Assembly: GCA_017411325.1 (NCBI GenBank)
Contig: JAFQQJ010000036.1
Span: 1 to 42,294, forward strand
DNA: 42,294 bases
From: Clostridia bacterium
GTDB lineage: Bacteria > Bacillota > Clostridia > CAKSNL01 > HGM11501
Direction of reading: 5' to 3'
Part shown: one piece after another, positions 15,150 to 24,328 of the stretch
How the letters are laid out: each line of letters starts with the position of its first letter
Numbering within the stretch: position 1 is the stretch's first letter
Position numbers and translations under genes: made by a program
The notes under the pieces: generated by a model
The model's database searches: none
Told to the model about the DNA's origin: nothing
The model's input: only the letters and a program-made list of their open reading frames with translations

Positions 15150-15776
15150 TTAATAACTTTTTTGCATAGTAAGCCAGGCGTGATAGCCGTTTTCTTCTAT
15201 GAATTCAACATCTTCCTCGGTGGGCATTTTAACAGCCGGCTCTAAAAGAGCATTATTATCTGCAGATTCGGCTTCTCTCTTTTGTGCATTCTGCACTTCG
15301 CCGTCAGATTCTACCTTATCATTTAAATCTTCATACATTTTAGTATAATCCCTGAAGGCACCGAAGGCTTTTCCGATATTGAAGCCATCGGTTTTCTTTT
15401 TGCTGCTTGTTTCAGGGTATGAAAATTTATCCATTCCGTCAATATTAAGCCCGGATTCGGCATAATAAGCGTGAATGTTTCCGGACTTTGCTGCGAAGTT
15501 TAATTCTTCGTCTTTTATTGTCTGATACATTGACTCCCAGGTTTTGTCACCGACTTTCCCGTCCTCGTATAAGCCGTGGTCACGCTGATATTTTATTACG
15601 GCGTTATATGTATTTATGCCGTAATCGCCGTCCTCGGCAAGCTTTCTTCCGTGTCCGTCGGTGTAGCCCCACTTGTTTAATTGTTTTTGCAGCTACAATA
15701 CAGAATCAGTATCTCCCGAATTAATATAAATTACATAACCGGGAGATTTAAGCTCCTTAAATTCTTTACTTTCCAT
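15150..15776 (-). pseudogene. Peptidoglycan-binding-domain protein interrupted by an in-frame amber codon
   Basis: Read from ATG at 15776 (box AAAGGAAC upstream) the frame encodes MESKEFKELKSPGYVIYINS and then meets TAG at 15695-15693 (codon 28). It continues without another stop to 15150. Directly after the TAG is a complete peptidoglycan-binding type 1 domain: LQKQLNKWGYTDG, GDYGINTYNAVIKYQRDHGL, KVGDKTW. A Lys/Ser-rich linker and a charged helical C-terminus with no further known domain follow. The amber sits where family members usually have a Gln or Glu before LQ, one base change away. Other genes here end in TAG, so reassignment is unlikely; a nonsense mutation or a read error is more probable. 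A consensus-like promoter lies upstream. Confidence 0.75.
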
Positions 15777-15844
15777 TATAATCTGTTCCTTTCTTTTTTT
15801 CAAGTTTTTTTATAAGTTAAACGCGCATTTTACTTACAAGTTAT

Positions 15845-15873
15845 ATTATAACACAAAAGACGAGAAAAGGCAA
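15845..15873 (-). promoter_or_regulatory. Promoter of the broken peptidoglycan-binding gene
   Basis: On the minus strand, TTGCCT (15873-15868) and TATAAT (15850-15845) with a 17-bp spacer. Confidence 0.65.
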
Positions 15874-15933
15874 GAAGGAATTTGCTTCCGAAGTTAATCA
15901 CAATAAAGATTAACACTGCAGGCGCAAGAACGT

Positions 15934-15962
15934 TTGAGGTTATCTTTTTCTTACATTATAAT
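15934..15962 (+). promoter_or_regulatory. Promoter of the pyrH operon
   Basis: TTGAGG at 15934-15939 and TATAAT at 15957-15962 with a 17-bp spacer. The leader before pyrH is about 70 nt. Confidence 0.7.
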
Positions 15963-16037
15963 AAAGGATTTTTGTGTTTTACGTCGAATTTGTTTAATTG
16001 AGATTCTACATAAATATAAATGAAAGGACTGTCTTTG

Positions 16038-16733
16038 ATGTATAAAAGAGTTTTACTTAAGATAAGCGGCGAGGCTTTGGCAGGCGACAAGGGTACAGGC
16101 ATCAACGAGGAAATCGTTGGCGAAATCGGAAATGTCATTGCTGATTGCGTTAAAAAAGGCGTTGAAATTGCAATCGTTGTAGGCGGCGGTAACTTCTGGA
16201 GAGGAAGAAGCGGCGAAAAGATGGACAGAACAAGAGCAGACCATATGGGAATGCTTGCAACCGTTATTAATGCCCTTGCTCTTCAGGATTCCTTTGAAAG
16301 ACACGGAATTCCCACAAGAGTACAGACTGCGATTGAAATGAACAAAATTGCGGAAAGCTATATAAGGGGAAGAGCTGTAAGACACTTGGAGAAGGGAAGA
16401 GTTGTTATCTTCGGATGCGGAACAGGAAACCCCTTCTTCTCAACAGACACGGCAGCGGCGCTCCGTGCGGTTGAAATTGATGCGGACATCATCTTACTTG
16501 CAAAGAAGGTTGATGCGGTTTACGATTCCGATCCTGAAAAGAATCCCGATGCCAAGAAGTTTACAGACCTTACCTATATGGAGGTTTTAGACCGCGGCCT
16601 TGGCGTAATGGATTCAACGGCAACAACACTCTGCATGGATAACAAAATGCCCATAAGAGTGTTTGGCTTAGCTGATCCCGAAAACATTAAAAGAGCAATA
16701 ATGGAAGAAGAAATTGGTACATTGGTACATTAA
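16038..16733 (+). CDS. pyrH: UMP kinase
   Basis: This 231-aa amino-acid-kinase-fold protein has [14 protein letters not shown] (3-16), [10 protein letters not shown] (about 50-59), the [14 protein letters not shown] segment and [10 protein letters not shown]. It phosphorylates UMP to UDP in bacterial pyrimidine synthesis and is normally hexameric and regulated by UTP/GTP. ATG 16038 is preferred because AAAGGA lies nine bases upstream and the protein then begins at the family N-terminus; the ATG at 16020 overlaps that box. It opens a long co-directional cluster. The usual upstream partners rpsB and tsf are absent here. Confidence 0.95.
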   Translation: MYKRVLLKISGEALAGDKGTGINEEIVGEIGNVIADCVKKGVEIAIVVGGGNFWRGRSGEKMDRTRADHMGMLATVINALALQDSFERHGIPTRVQTAIEMNKIAESYIRGRAVRHLEKGRVVIFGCGTGNPFFSTDTAAALRAVEIDADIILLAKKVDAVYDSDPEKNPDAKKFTDLTYMEVLDRGLGVMDSTATTLCMDNKMPIRVFGLADPENIKRAIMEEEIGTLVH

Positions 16734-16754
16734 ATAATAAGGAGGAATATTAAA

Positions 16755-17303
16755 ATGGCAATGAACGAAATGAAAACAAAAATTGAAAAGAGCATAAAGT
16801 ATTTTGAAGAGGATTTAGCGACAATCAGAGTTGGTAAGGCTTCTCCCAGCGTACTTGATAAAATTATGGTAAGCTACTACGGAACAGATACTCCCATCAA
16901 TCAGATGGCAACAGTTTCCGCAACAGATGCTCACACACTTACAATTCAGCCCTGGGATGCTACAACCTTAAAGGAAATTGAAAAGGCAATCCAGAAGTCT
17001 GAGCTTGGAATCAATCCTCAGAACGACGGTAAGGTTATCCGTCTTGTATTCCCCTCTCTTACAGAGGAATCCAGAAAAGATCTTGTTAAAACTCTTAATA
17101 AAAAGACAGAAGATGCAAAGGTTAATATAAGAAACATCCGTCGTGATATTCTCGAAGTGTTCAAAAAGCAGAAGAAGGACGGAACACTTACAGAGGACGA
17201 TATGAAGAACGTTGAAAAGGACGTTCAGAAGGTAACTGACGACGCAATTAAGGATATCGAAACAATTGCCGCAAACAAAGAAAAGGCAATTATGGCTATA
17301 TAA
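16755..17303 (+). CDS. frr: Ribosome recycling factor
   Basis: This 182-aa protein matches RRF in length and sequence (DLATIRVGKASPSVLDKIMV near residues 19-38, GTDTPINQMATVS, the RRDI and DDAIKDIE helices). It splits post-termination ribosomes together with EF-G. It is 21 bp after pyrH with an AAGGAGG box, the standard pyrH-frr pair. Confidence 0.95.
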   Translation: MAMNEMKTKIEKSIKYFEEDLATIRVGKASPSVLDKIMVSYYGTDTPINQMATVSATDAHTLTIQPWDATTLKEIEKAIQKSELGINPQNDGKVIRLVFPSLTEESRKDLVKTLNKKTEDAKVNIRNIRRDILEVFKKQKKDGTLTEDDMKNVEKDVQKVTDDAIKDIETIAANKEKAIMAI

Positions 17304-17304
17304 A

Positions 17305-18048
17305 ATGTTTGGCCGGAAGAAGAAAGACTTAAGGTCTTTAATAGATATGGAGCATCTTCCCTCCCACATAGGAATTATAATGGACGGCAACGGCCGTTGG
17401 GCGAAAAAGCGGGGCATGCCCCGCTCTTTCGGTCATAGTGCCGGTGCAAAAAAGTTCGATGAGATAATTGACTTTGCGGGAAACTTCGGAATAAAGGTGG
17501 TTACAGTTTATGCTTTTTCAACGGAAAACTGGAACCGCCCCAAGGAAGAAGTAGATGCTCTTATGGTGCTTTTAAACGACTATCTTGAAAACGGTCTTAA
17601 AAAGCTTGCCGGTAAGGATACCCGTGTTAAGATAATAGGGGATATGGCCTCCCTTCCCGAAAGCATAAGAAAGGGCATAGAAAACATCGAGGAAAAGACA
17701 AAAGACGGAAAATCGATGCTTGTGCAGATTGCATTGAATTACGGCGGAAGGCTTGAAATAGTTTCTGCGGCTAAAAAGGCTGCAGAAATGGTTAAGGAAG
17801 GAAAGATAGATTCTTCGGATATCGATGAAGCGCTTCTTTCATCCCTTATGTATAATCCCGAAGCAGGGGATCCCGACCTTATCATAAGGCCCAGCGGAGA
17901 ATACCGCTTAAGCAATTTCCTCCTTTGGGGAAGTGCCTATTCGGAATTCTGGTTTTCCGACATTCTGTGGCCTGATTTTACCGGTGATGATTTAATAAAG
18001 GCGATTTATGATTATCAGAAGCGTAACAGACGGTTTGGTGGAGTGTAA
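17305..18048 (+). CDS. uppS: Undecaprenyl diphosphate synthase (cis-prenyltransferase)
   Basis: This 247-aa protein has GIIMDGNGRWAKKRGMPR (23-40, catalytic Asp27), the VTVYAFSTENWNRP motif and the C-terminal DLIIRPSGEYRLSNFLLW and PDFTGDDL segments. It adds isopentenyl units to farnesyl diphosphate to make the C55 carrier for peptidoglycan. ATG 17305 lies one base after the frr stop and lacks a clear ribosome binding site, so coupling to frr or a start at Met15 is possible. The substrate-supplying genes dxr and ispA are in the same cluster. Confidence 0.93.
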   Translation: MFGRKKKDLRSLIDMEHLPSHIGIIMDGNGRWAKKRGMPRSFGHSAGAKKFDEIIDFAGNFGIKVVTVYAFSTENWNRPKEEVDALMVLLNDYLENGLKKLAGKDTRVKIIGDMASLPESIRKGIENIEEKTKDGKSMLVQIALNYGGRLEIVSAAKKAAEMVKEGKIDSSDIDEALLSSLMYNPEAGDPDLIIRPSGEYRLSNFLLWGSAYSEFWFSDILWPDFTGDDLIKAIYDYQKRNRRFGGV

Positions 18049-18050
18049 TT

Positions 18051-18884
18051 ATGAAACAAAGAATTATTGCCGCAATAATTATGATTCCTGCAGTGGTGCT
18101 TTTGCTTCTTGCGGGAAAAACCGCACTTGTGGTTGCGGCGGCGTTAATTGCGCTTATGTCCGTATATGAAATATGTGCGGCATACGGCTTCAACAAAATT
18201 GAAAAGCTTCCTGTTTTAATATACATAATGCTGTCGGTTCCGATAGTGTTTGTTGTGAAATCGGGAGCAATTATTGATAAAACCGGGCTTGATTTGCTGT
18301 CACTTATTCTTACGGTATACATTATGCTTGGCTTTATCCTTATGCTTATCTTTAACGAAAAGGTGAAAATGAGGGATATGTTTTCCTCTCTTTTGGTAAG
18401 CTGTCTTTTGGTTTACTTTCTTTCCTATGCGGTAAAGATAAGAACGGAAAAGGAGCTTGGGGCATATCTTATCTGGGCAATTCTGGTTGGCGCCTGCTTT
18501 ACCGATACCTTTGCCCTTTTCGGCGGAAAGTTTTTCGGAAAAAGAAAGCTTGCACCGAAAATCAGCCCGAAGAAAACCGTTGAAGGCTCTGTTTCAGGCG
18601 TAATCGGCTCTGTCATTATGATGATGGTATACGGCTTTATAGTTACCCTTATAAATAATGACATAACGGCGAATTACTTATATCTTGCATTTTTAGGTCT
18701 TCTGACATCAATCTTTGCGCAGATAGGGGATTTGTCCCTTTCTGCCATAAAGAGAGAAGCGGGGATAAAGGACTACGGTAATCTGATTCCCGGACACGGC
18801 GGAGTGCTTGACAGACTTGACAGCATAATATTTGTATCACCCGTCGTATACTATTTCATTTATTATTTCCCTGTATTTGCTTAA
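18051..18884 (+). CDS. cdsA: Phosphatidate cytidylyltransferase
   Basis: This 277-aa membrane enzyme has about seven to eight helices and the CDP-DAG synthase signature near the C-terminus (IKDYGNLIPGHGGVLDRLDS, about 239-258). It also has KLAPKISPKKTVEGSVSG in a cytoplasmic loop. It converts phosphatidic acid and CTP to CDP-diacylglycerol, the phospholipid branch point. It begins two bases after uppS, as in the standard uppS-cdsA order. Confidence 0.95.
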   Translation: MKQRIIAAIIMIPAVVLLLLAGKTALVVAAALIALMSVYEICAAYGFNKIEKLPVLIYIMLSVPIVFVVKSGAIIDKTGLDLLSLILTVYIMLGFILMLIFNEKVKMRDMFSSLLVSCLLVYFLSYAVKIRTEKELGAYLIWAILVGACFTDTFALFGGKFFGKRKLAPKISPKKTVEGSVSGVIGSVIMMMVYGFIVTLINNDITANYLYLAFLGLLTSIFAQIGDLSLSAIKREAGIKDYGNLIPGHGGVLDRLDSIIFVSPVVYYFIYYFPVFA

Positions 18885-18899
18885 AAGGAGGGCTTTGCC

Positions 18900-20045
18900 T
18901 TGAAAAAAGTAAGCGTTCTGGGTTCAACCGGTTCTATCGGAACACAGACTCTTGACATAATAAGAAGAGACAGCGAAAACTTTTCTGTTTCTGCTCTTGC
19001 GGCAGGAAGCAATGTTGCCCTTCTGGAGGAGCAAGCAAGAGAATTTAAGCCGAAAATAGTTGCCGTGGCATCTGCTGATGCGGCAAAGGACTTAAAGACG
19101 AGGCTTTCCGATACGGATATTTTGGTTCTTTCCGGGGAAGAGGGCCTGTGCGAAGCTGCAGCAATTGAGGATGCCGATATAACGTTGGGGGCAATCGTAG
19201 GCATTGCAGGACTGAAGCCGGTATTATCCGCAATTGAGAAAGGAAAGGATATAGCCCTTGCAAACAAGGAAACGCTTGTCACAGCAGGCGACATTGTTAT
19301 GGCAAAGGCGAAGGAGAAAAACGTAAAAATCCTTCCTGTAGACTCTGAGCACAGCGCAATTTTTCAGTGCCTTGACGGAAGAAGTGACCTTAATAAAATA
19401 TATCTTACGGCATCAGGCGGCCCTTTCTTCGGTAAAAAGAAGGCTGACCTTGAAAGTGTAACTTTGAAGGATGCCTTAAAGCACCCCACCTGGTCGATGG
19501 GTGCAAAAATCACAATAGACAGTGCATCATTGGCAAATAAGGGGCTTGAGGTAATTGAGGCAACTCACCTTTTCGGCGTGACGGCTGATAAAATCGAGGT
19601 GGTTGTCCACCGTCAGAGCATTGTTCATTCCATGGTGGAATTTAAAGACGGTGCCATAATTGCACAGCTTGGCTCTGCGGATATGAGAACGCCCATAAGC
19701 GTGGCGTTAAATTACCCCGACAGAAGCGAAGTTTCAGGTAAGCTTCTTGATATTTTCAATGTCGGAAGCTTGACCTTTGAAAAGCCTGATACAGACACCT
19801 TCCGTATGCTGGCACTTGCCTTTAAGGCAACGAAGGCAGGCGGGACAATGCCCACGGTCTTAAACGGCGCAAACGAAGAAGCAGTTTCTGCATTTTTAAA
19901 CGGAAAATGCCGCTTTTTAGACATAGCGGATATAGTAGAAGGAGCAATGGAAAATCATAAGATAAAGGAAAAGCCCGCGCTTTCGGACATCTTCGATGCG
20001 GACAGAGAGGCAAGGGACTTTGTAAAGGCAAAATTTAACCTGTGA
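18900..20045 (+). CDS. dxr: 1-deoxy-D-xylulose 5-phosphate reductoisomerase
   Basis: This 381-aa protein has the NADPH-binding GSTGSIGTQTLDII (8-21), ANKETLVTAG, the metal-binding PVDSEHSAIFQCL and the TASGGPFF and HPTWSMGAKITIDSASLANK substrate segments. It makes MEP in the non-mevalonate isoprenoid pathway. The start is TTG at 18900 with AAAGGAGGG upstream. Later MEP-pathway genes such as ispG, often found near rseP, are not present in this window. Confidence 0.95.
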   Translation: MKKVSVLGSTGSIGTQTLDIIRRDSENFSVSALAAGSNVALLEEQAREFKPKIVAVASADAAKDLKTRLSDTDILVLSGEEGLCEAAAIEDADITLGAIVGIAGLKPVLSAIEKGKDIALANKETLVTAGDIVMAKAKEKNVKILPVDSEHSAIFQCLDGRSDLNKIYLTASGGPFFGKKKADLESVTLKDALKHPTWSMGAKITIDSASLANKGLEVIEATHLFGVTADKIEVVVHRQSIVHSMVEFKDGAIIAQLGSADMRTPISVALNYPDRSEVSGKLLDIFNVGSLTFEKPDTDTFRMLALAFKATKAGGTMPTVLNGANEEAVSAFLNGKCRFLDIADIVEGAMENHKIKEKPALSDIFDADREARDFVKAKFNL

Positions 20046-20062
20046 TTTGAAAGGATCTTTTT

Positions 20063-21100
20063 ATGAACATTATCTGGACGATTTTAATTCTCGGCGTAAT
20101 GATTTTTATTCACGAATTCGGACATTTTATCGCCGCAAAAAGCTTTGGAGTTTATGTGGAGGAATTTGCCCTCGGCATGGGCCCTGCGATAATAAAAAAG
20201 CAGGGAAAGGAAACACTTTATTCATTGAGGCTTTTTCCCATCGGCGGCTATTGTGCCATGAGGGGCGAAAACGAAGAGGTTGAAGAGGAGCGGTCATTTT
20301 CAGCTCTCCGCCCGTGGAAAAGACTTATAATTCTTGCGGCAGGTGCTGCGATGAATATACTTCTGGCACTCATTTTATTTATGGTTATCTGTTTTTCGCA
20401 GAAGTTCGTATATACAACCGAGGTCGGAAGTATTGCCGGTGACGATGTTCCCGCTGCGGTTTTATCCGTGGGGGACGAAATTATTAAAATGGACAACACC
20501 AAAATAAATATCTATTCCGATATTCAGCTTAAAATGATGGAAAATAAGGGAGAAAGCGTTGATGTTACGGTTCTCAGAAGCGGCGAAAAGAAGACATTCA
20601 CCTTAACGCCCTATGAGACCGAGGCAGGCTATAAATTCGGATTTTCTCCGGCGATAAAGGAAAATACGCCGCTTATGGCATTTAAAAACGGATTTTACGA
20701 AACTGCCTTCAGTGTAAAAAGCGTGTTCTGGACGATAAAGCAGATGATAACCGGGGCAATCGGGCTTGACAGTGTGTCGGGGCCCGTCGGAATTGCAACG
20801 GTGGTTGACGATGTTGTTGATTCATCTATGGAAATTGAAGATAAGGGCGAGCGATATTATATATTGCTGCTTAATATATTGAATCTTATGGCATTGATCG
20901 GGGCAAACCTCGGCGTGATGAACCTTTTGCCTCTTCCTGCACTGGACGGCGGAAGAATTTTATTCACTTTTGTCGAAATGGTGATAAGAAGAAAGGTTCC
21001 TCAGAAATTTGAGGCGGCAATCCATGCGGCAGGATTTATTCTGCTTATGCTTCTTGCCGTTGTTGTAACCTGGTCTGATATAATGAAGCTGATAAAATAA
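20063..21100 (+). CDS. rseP: Site-2 intramembrane metalloprotease
   Basis: This 345-aa protein has the zinc-binding HEFGH (residues 17-21) in the first membrane helix, a PDZ domain (about 110-185) and the third zinc ligand in NLLPLPALDGGR (about 291-302). It cleaves membrane-bound anti-sigma factors and signal-peptide remnants. It is 17 bp after dxr, as in many Firmicutes. The partner site-1 protease and anti-sigma factor are not visible here. Confidence 0.93.
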   Translation: MNIIWTILILGVMIFIHEFGHFIAAKSFGVYVEEFALGMGPAIIKKQGKETLYSLRLFPIGGYCAMRGENEEVEEERSFSALRPWKRLIILAAGAAMNILLALILFMVICFSQKFVYTTEVGSIAGDDVPAAVLSVGDEIIKMDNTKINIYSDIQLKMMENKGESVDVTVLRSGEKKTFTLTPYETEAGYKFGFSPAIKENTPLMAFKNGFYETAFSVKSVFWTIKQMITGAIGLDSVSGPVGIATVVDDVVDSSMEIEDKGERYYILLLNILNLMALIGANLGVMNLLPLPALDGGRILFTFVEMVIRRKVPQKFEAAIHAAGFILLMLLAVVVTWSDIMKLIK

Positions 21101-21120
21101 GTTTTGAGAAGGGGATAAAA

Positions 21121-21549
21121 ATGAGCAGAAAAACTTCAAGAGAAAATGCTTTCAAAATGATTTTTGCAATGATAACAAAGGGTGATGAAAGAATTCCCGA
21201 AGGCTTTTACGAGGAAGCAACTGATTCTGAAATCTGGTCCGGCAAGGAAGCGAATGACGATGATAAAACCTATATCGAAAAGGTTTGTCCGGGGGTTTCG
21301 GAAAAGGAAGCGGAATTGGACGAAATCATTAAAAAATATCTTAAAAACTGGACAATCGACAGAATAAACAGAGTATGCCTTGCTGCCTTAAGGCTTTGCA
21401 TATATGAAATACTCTATATGGATGATATTCCCTTAAAGGTAAGCGCATCTGAAACCGTTGAAATTGTGAAGAAATATGCGGGCGAAGAAGAAGGCAAATT
21501 TGTAAACGGACTTCTTGGAGAATATATCCGAAAGGAACAAAAGGATTAA
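21121..21549 (+). CDS. nusB: Transcription antitermination factor NusB
   Basis: This 142-aa all-helical protein has the NusB N-terminus (SRENAFKMIFAM) and the C-terminal signature NWTIDRINRVCLAALRLCIYE. The last helix pair contains VEIVKKYAGEEEGKFVNG. It binds boxA RNA with NusE/S10 for rRNA antitermination. Its stop overlaps the xseA start by one base. Confidence 0.92.
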   Translation: MSRKTSRENAFKMIFAMITKGDERIPEGFYEEATDSEIWSGKEANDDDKTYIEKVCPGVSEKEAELDEIIKKYLKNWTIDRINRVCLAALRLCIYEILYMDDIPLKVSASETVEIVKKYAGEEEGKFVNGLLGEYIRKEQKD

Positions 21550-22769
21550 TGGATCAGCTTAAAATGACGGTATCCGAGCTTAATTCCAATATGAAAAAAC
21601 TGTTGGATTCAAGGCCGGGACTTAAAGATATATGGATACAGGGCGAGATATCAAACTTTAAATTGAATCTCCCCTCAGGTCATATGTATCTTACGTTGAA
21701 AGATGAAAAAAGCGTGCTTAAAGCATGTATGTTCCGTGGCGCAAATCAAAGCCTTACCTTCCGACCGGAGGACGGTATGAAGGTGCTTGCCCGCGGTAGA
21801 GTTTCGGTTTACGAGCCCGGCGGAACATATCAGCTTTACATTGAGGAGCTTATTTTAGACGGACTCGGGGAGCTTTATGCGGCATTCAATCAGCTTAAGG
21901 AAAAGCTTCGTGCGGAAGGACTTTTTGATGAAGCACTTAAAAAGCCCATCCCTATGTACCCAAAGAGAGTGGGCGTTATCACAAGTGATACGGGTGCGGC
22001 TGTAAGGGATATTATAAACGTAATAAAAAGACGTTTCCGCTATGCCGATATAATTTTATACCCTTCAAAGGTTCAGGGAGAAGGGGCGGCGGAAAACGTA
22101 TGCCGTGGCATAGAATATTTCAACCGCACAAAAAGCGTTGATGTCATAATCGCAGGCAGAGGCGGCGGCTCAATCGAAGACTTATGGGCTTTTAATGAGG
22201 AGATTACCGCCCGGGCGATTTTCGCAAGTGAAATTCCGGTTATTTCTGCGGTGGGCCACGAAATTGACTTTACCATTGCAGACTTTGTGGCAGACCTTCG
22301 CGCTCCCACACCCTCAGCAGCGGCGGAGCTGGCGGTTCCTTCGTCGGAGGAGCTTTATGAAAAGCTTTATGTGAATAAGGAACGTATGAAAAACGCTTTG
22401 CTTCAGGCCCTTAAACAAAGAGAGAGTACGCTCACTTATGCAAGGAAAATGCTTTCTGCAGAAAGGTTTTTAGACAAGCTTAATAATTTAACGATACTTA
22501 TCGATTCGAAAAATCAGTATATGATTAAAAGCATCGGGAATCTGCTTAAGGAAAAGGAAAAGGGCCTTGCGGTAAATGCCGCAAAGCTTGATTCGCTTTC
22601 GCCCCTCGGGGTTCTTGCCAGAGGCTATGGCATCGTAACCGATTATAAGGAAAGTGTTATTAAAAGCGTAAAGGATCTTGATAAGGGAATGAAGGTGGGA
22701 ATCCGCCTTTCCGACGGAAGTGTAAAAGCACGTATTGAAGAAGTTTTATCTTCTGAAAGCGAGGAATAA
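21549..22769 (+). CDS. xseA: Exodeoxyribonuclease VII large subunit
   Basis: This 406-aa protein has an N-terminal OB fold (VSELNSNMKKLLDS, WIQGEISNF, SGHMYLTLKD), a catalytic domain (VGVITSDTGAAVRDI, IIAGRGGGSIEDLWAFN, SAVGHEIDFT) and a coiled-coil C-terminus ending in LARGYGIV. It degrades single-stranded DNA with XseB. It overlaps both neighbours by one base, indicating coupled translation. Confidence 0.95.
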   Translation: MDQLKMTVSELNSNMKKLLDSRPGLKDIWIQGEISNFKLNLPSGHMYLTLKDEKSVLKACMFRGANQSLTFRPEDGMKVLARGRVSVYEPGGTYQLYIEELILDGLGELYAAFNQLKEKLRAEGLFDEALKKPIPMYPKRVGVITSDTGAAVRDIINVIKRRFRYADIILYPSKVQGEGAAENVCRGIEYFNRTKSVDVIIAGRGGGSIEDLWAFNEEITARAIFASEIPVISAVGHEIDFTIADFVADLRAPTPSAAAELAVPSSEELYEKLYVNKERMKNALLQALKQRESTLTYARKMLSAERFLDKLNNLTILIDSKNQYMIKSIGNLLKEKEKGLAVNAAKLDSLSPLGVLARGYGIVTDYKESVIKSVKDLDKGMKVGIRLSDGSVKARIEEVLSSESEE

Positions 22770-22996
22770 TGATGAATGATTTTGAAAAAATGATGGAAGA
22801 ACTTTCGGAAATAACCGAAAAACTGGAAAGCGGAGAGCTTTCCCTTGCCGATTCCATGGCACTTTTTGAAAAGGGAGTGTCTCTTACTAAAAAATGCAGC
22901 GAGCTTTTAAGCGAAGCTCAGCAGAAAATAGTAAAGATTACCGAAGATTCTTCAGGCAATGTGAAAGAAGTGCCCTTTGACGTAGAGGAAGCGTGA
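22769..22996 (+). CDS. xseB: Exodeoxyribonuclease VII small subunit
   Basis: This 75-aa helical protein has the XseB pattern FEKMMEELSEITEKLESGEL and SLADSMALFEKGV. It wraps around the XseA coiled coil. ATG 22769 overlaps the xseA stop; the adjacent ATG at 22772 is equally possible. Confidence 0.92.
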   Translation: MMNDFEKMMEELSEITEKLESGELSLADSMALFEKGVSLTKKCSELLSEAQQKIVKITEDSSGNVKEVPFDVEEA

Positions 22997-23000
22997 TTAT

Positions 23001-23867
23001 ATGGACTTTTTAAAAGAGCTTTCGGCAAAGCAGGAAAAAATAAATAATTATCTTGAAAACGCCATAAAAGGCGAAGGCCTTTTGCAGAAGGAAATCACGG
23101 AGGCGATGAATTACAGCCTTCTTGCAGGGGGGAAAAGAATCCGCCCTGTTTTAATGATGGCAACCTGTGAAGCATTGGGGCTTTTGGAAGATGAGGTACT
23201 GCCCTTTGCAGCTGCCCTTGAAATGATTCACACCTATTCACTTATCCACGATGATCTTCCTTCTATGGATAACGATGATTTAAGGCGCGGAAAGCCTACT
23301 AATCACGTGGTATTCGGCGAAGCTACGGCAATACTTGCCGGCGATGCTCTCCTTAATTTTGCCTTTGAAACAGCACTTTCGGCACCCTTTGATGCGGAAA
23401 AGAAGATTAAGGCAGTTTCTGTTATGGGAAAGGCATCAGGCTATCTCGGAATGATAGGTGGCCAGGTTGTGGATTTAGAAGGAGAAAAACGCAGGCTTTC
23501 TGCGGATGAACTTACAAAAATGCACGCCATGAAAACGGGAGCGCTTATAAAAGCTGCAACCGGGATGGGATGTGCTCTTGCAGGAAGGGACGAATCTCTG
23601 CTTTCCGATTATTCGGCCAATTTGGGACTTGCCTTTCAGCTTAAGGATGATATTTTAGATGAAACCTCAACAGCCGAAGAGCTTGGAAAAAATATCGGAA
23701 GCGACGCCAAAAACGAAAAGACCACATTTATAACGCTTTACGGGATGAAGAAAGCAGAAGAACTTCTTGAAGAAACCACAAATAAGGCGATAAAAGCTCT
23801 GGAAAAAATAGAAGACAGTGAATTCTTAGAGGAATTTGCGATGTATCTTTTGAAAAGAAGGTCTTGA
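23001..23867 (+). CDS. ispA: Polyprenyl synthetase (farnesyl diphosphate synthase type)
   Basis: This 288-aa protein is an all-helical trans-prenyltransferase with the first Asp-rich motif DDLPSMD (84-90, followed by NDDLRRGKPT), the second DDILDE (216-221) and the basic LAGGKRIRP segment (41-49). It condenses DMAPP/GPP with IPP to give farnesyl diphosphate, the substrate of UppS. It lies just after xseB, the usual arrangement, but the common downstream partner dxs is missing. Confidence 0.92.
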   Translation: MDFLKELSAKQEKINNYLENAIKGEGLLQKEITEAMNYSLLAGGKRIRPVLMMATCEALGLLEDEVLPFAAALEMIHTYSLIHDDLPSMDNDDLRRGKPTNHVVFGEATAILAGDALLNFAFETALSAPFDAEKKIKAVSVMGKASGYLGMIGGQVVDLEGEKRRLSADELTKMHAMKTGALIKAATGMGCALAGRDESLLSDYSANLGLAFQLKDDILDETSTAEELGKNIGSDAKNEKTTFITLYGMKKAEELLEETTNKAIKALEKIEDSEFLEEFAMYLLKRRS

Positions 23868-23869
23868 AA

Positions 23870-24307
23870 ATGAAATTCTGGGATGAAATTATATGTAATA
23901 AAGTGCTGCTTGCGGCAATACTCGGCTGGGTAGTTGCCCAGGTGCTCAAGGTTGTATACATTTTGCTGACCGAGAGAAAACTTGATATCAGCCGTATCGT
24001 AGGCTCCGGCGGAATGCCAAGCTCCCACAGTGCCTTTGTCGGTGCTATGACCACTTCGGTAGGGCTTGCGGAGGGGTTTGATTCTACCCTTTTTGCCATA
24101 GCTTTCGTGCTTTCGTTTATAGTTATGTACGACGCATCCGGTGTAAGAAAGGCGGCGGGCGAGCAGGCAAAGGTTATAAACGATTTGCAGGAAATGCTCC
24201 ACGATGAGGTTCCCGTGTACTTAAAGGAGCTTTTGGGACACACTGTGCTTGAGGTTATTGTCGGTTGTATTTTGGGTATAGCAATAGGTCTTTTGATGTT
24301 TTTATAA
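23870..24307 (+). CDS. Divergent PAP2-family (DUF212) membrane protein
   Basis: This 145-aa protein has a PAP2-like core: SGGMPSSHSAFVGAMTTSVG (about 45-64) and MYDASGVRKAAGEQA (about 86-100), with four membrane segments. This family resembles acid phosphatases that act on lipid phosphates and may recycle a prenyl phosphate, but its function is not established. ATG 23870 is chosen because AGAAGG is well placed; a TTG six bases upstream overlaps the ispA stop. Confidence 0.85.
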   Translation: MKFWDEIICNKVLLAAILGWVVAQVLKVVYILLTERKLDISRIVGSGGMPSSHSAFVGAMTTSVGLAEGFDSTLFAIAFVLSFIVMYDASGVRKAAGEQAKVINDLQEMLHDEVPVYLKELLGHTVLEVIVGCILGIAIGLLMFL

Positions 24308-24328
24308 TCATTTTAAGGAGTGATTTTA

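Larger units (their letters stand above)
15777..16037. other. Divergent promoter region between the peptidoglycan-binding gene and pyrH
   Basis: This gene-free interval of about 260 bp holds two outward-facing promoters (listed separately) and no recognisable RNA element. Confidence 0.6.

Noticed and set aside
15150..15530. A separate intact 126-aa gene starting at 15530
   Set aside because: Its frame continues upstream through a complete peptidoglycan-binding domain to a proper start at 15776; it is the 3' part of one gene broken by TAG.
15693..15695. Amber codon reassignment to an amino acid
   Set aside because: Other genes in the window (immunity gene, 188-aa gene) end in TAG and core genes show no internal TAG.
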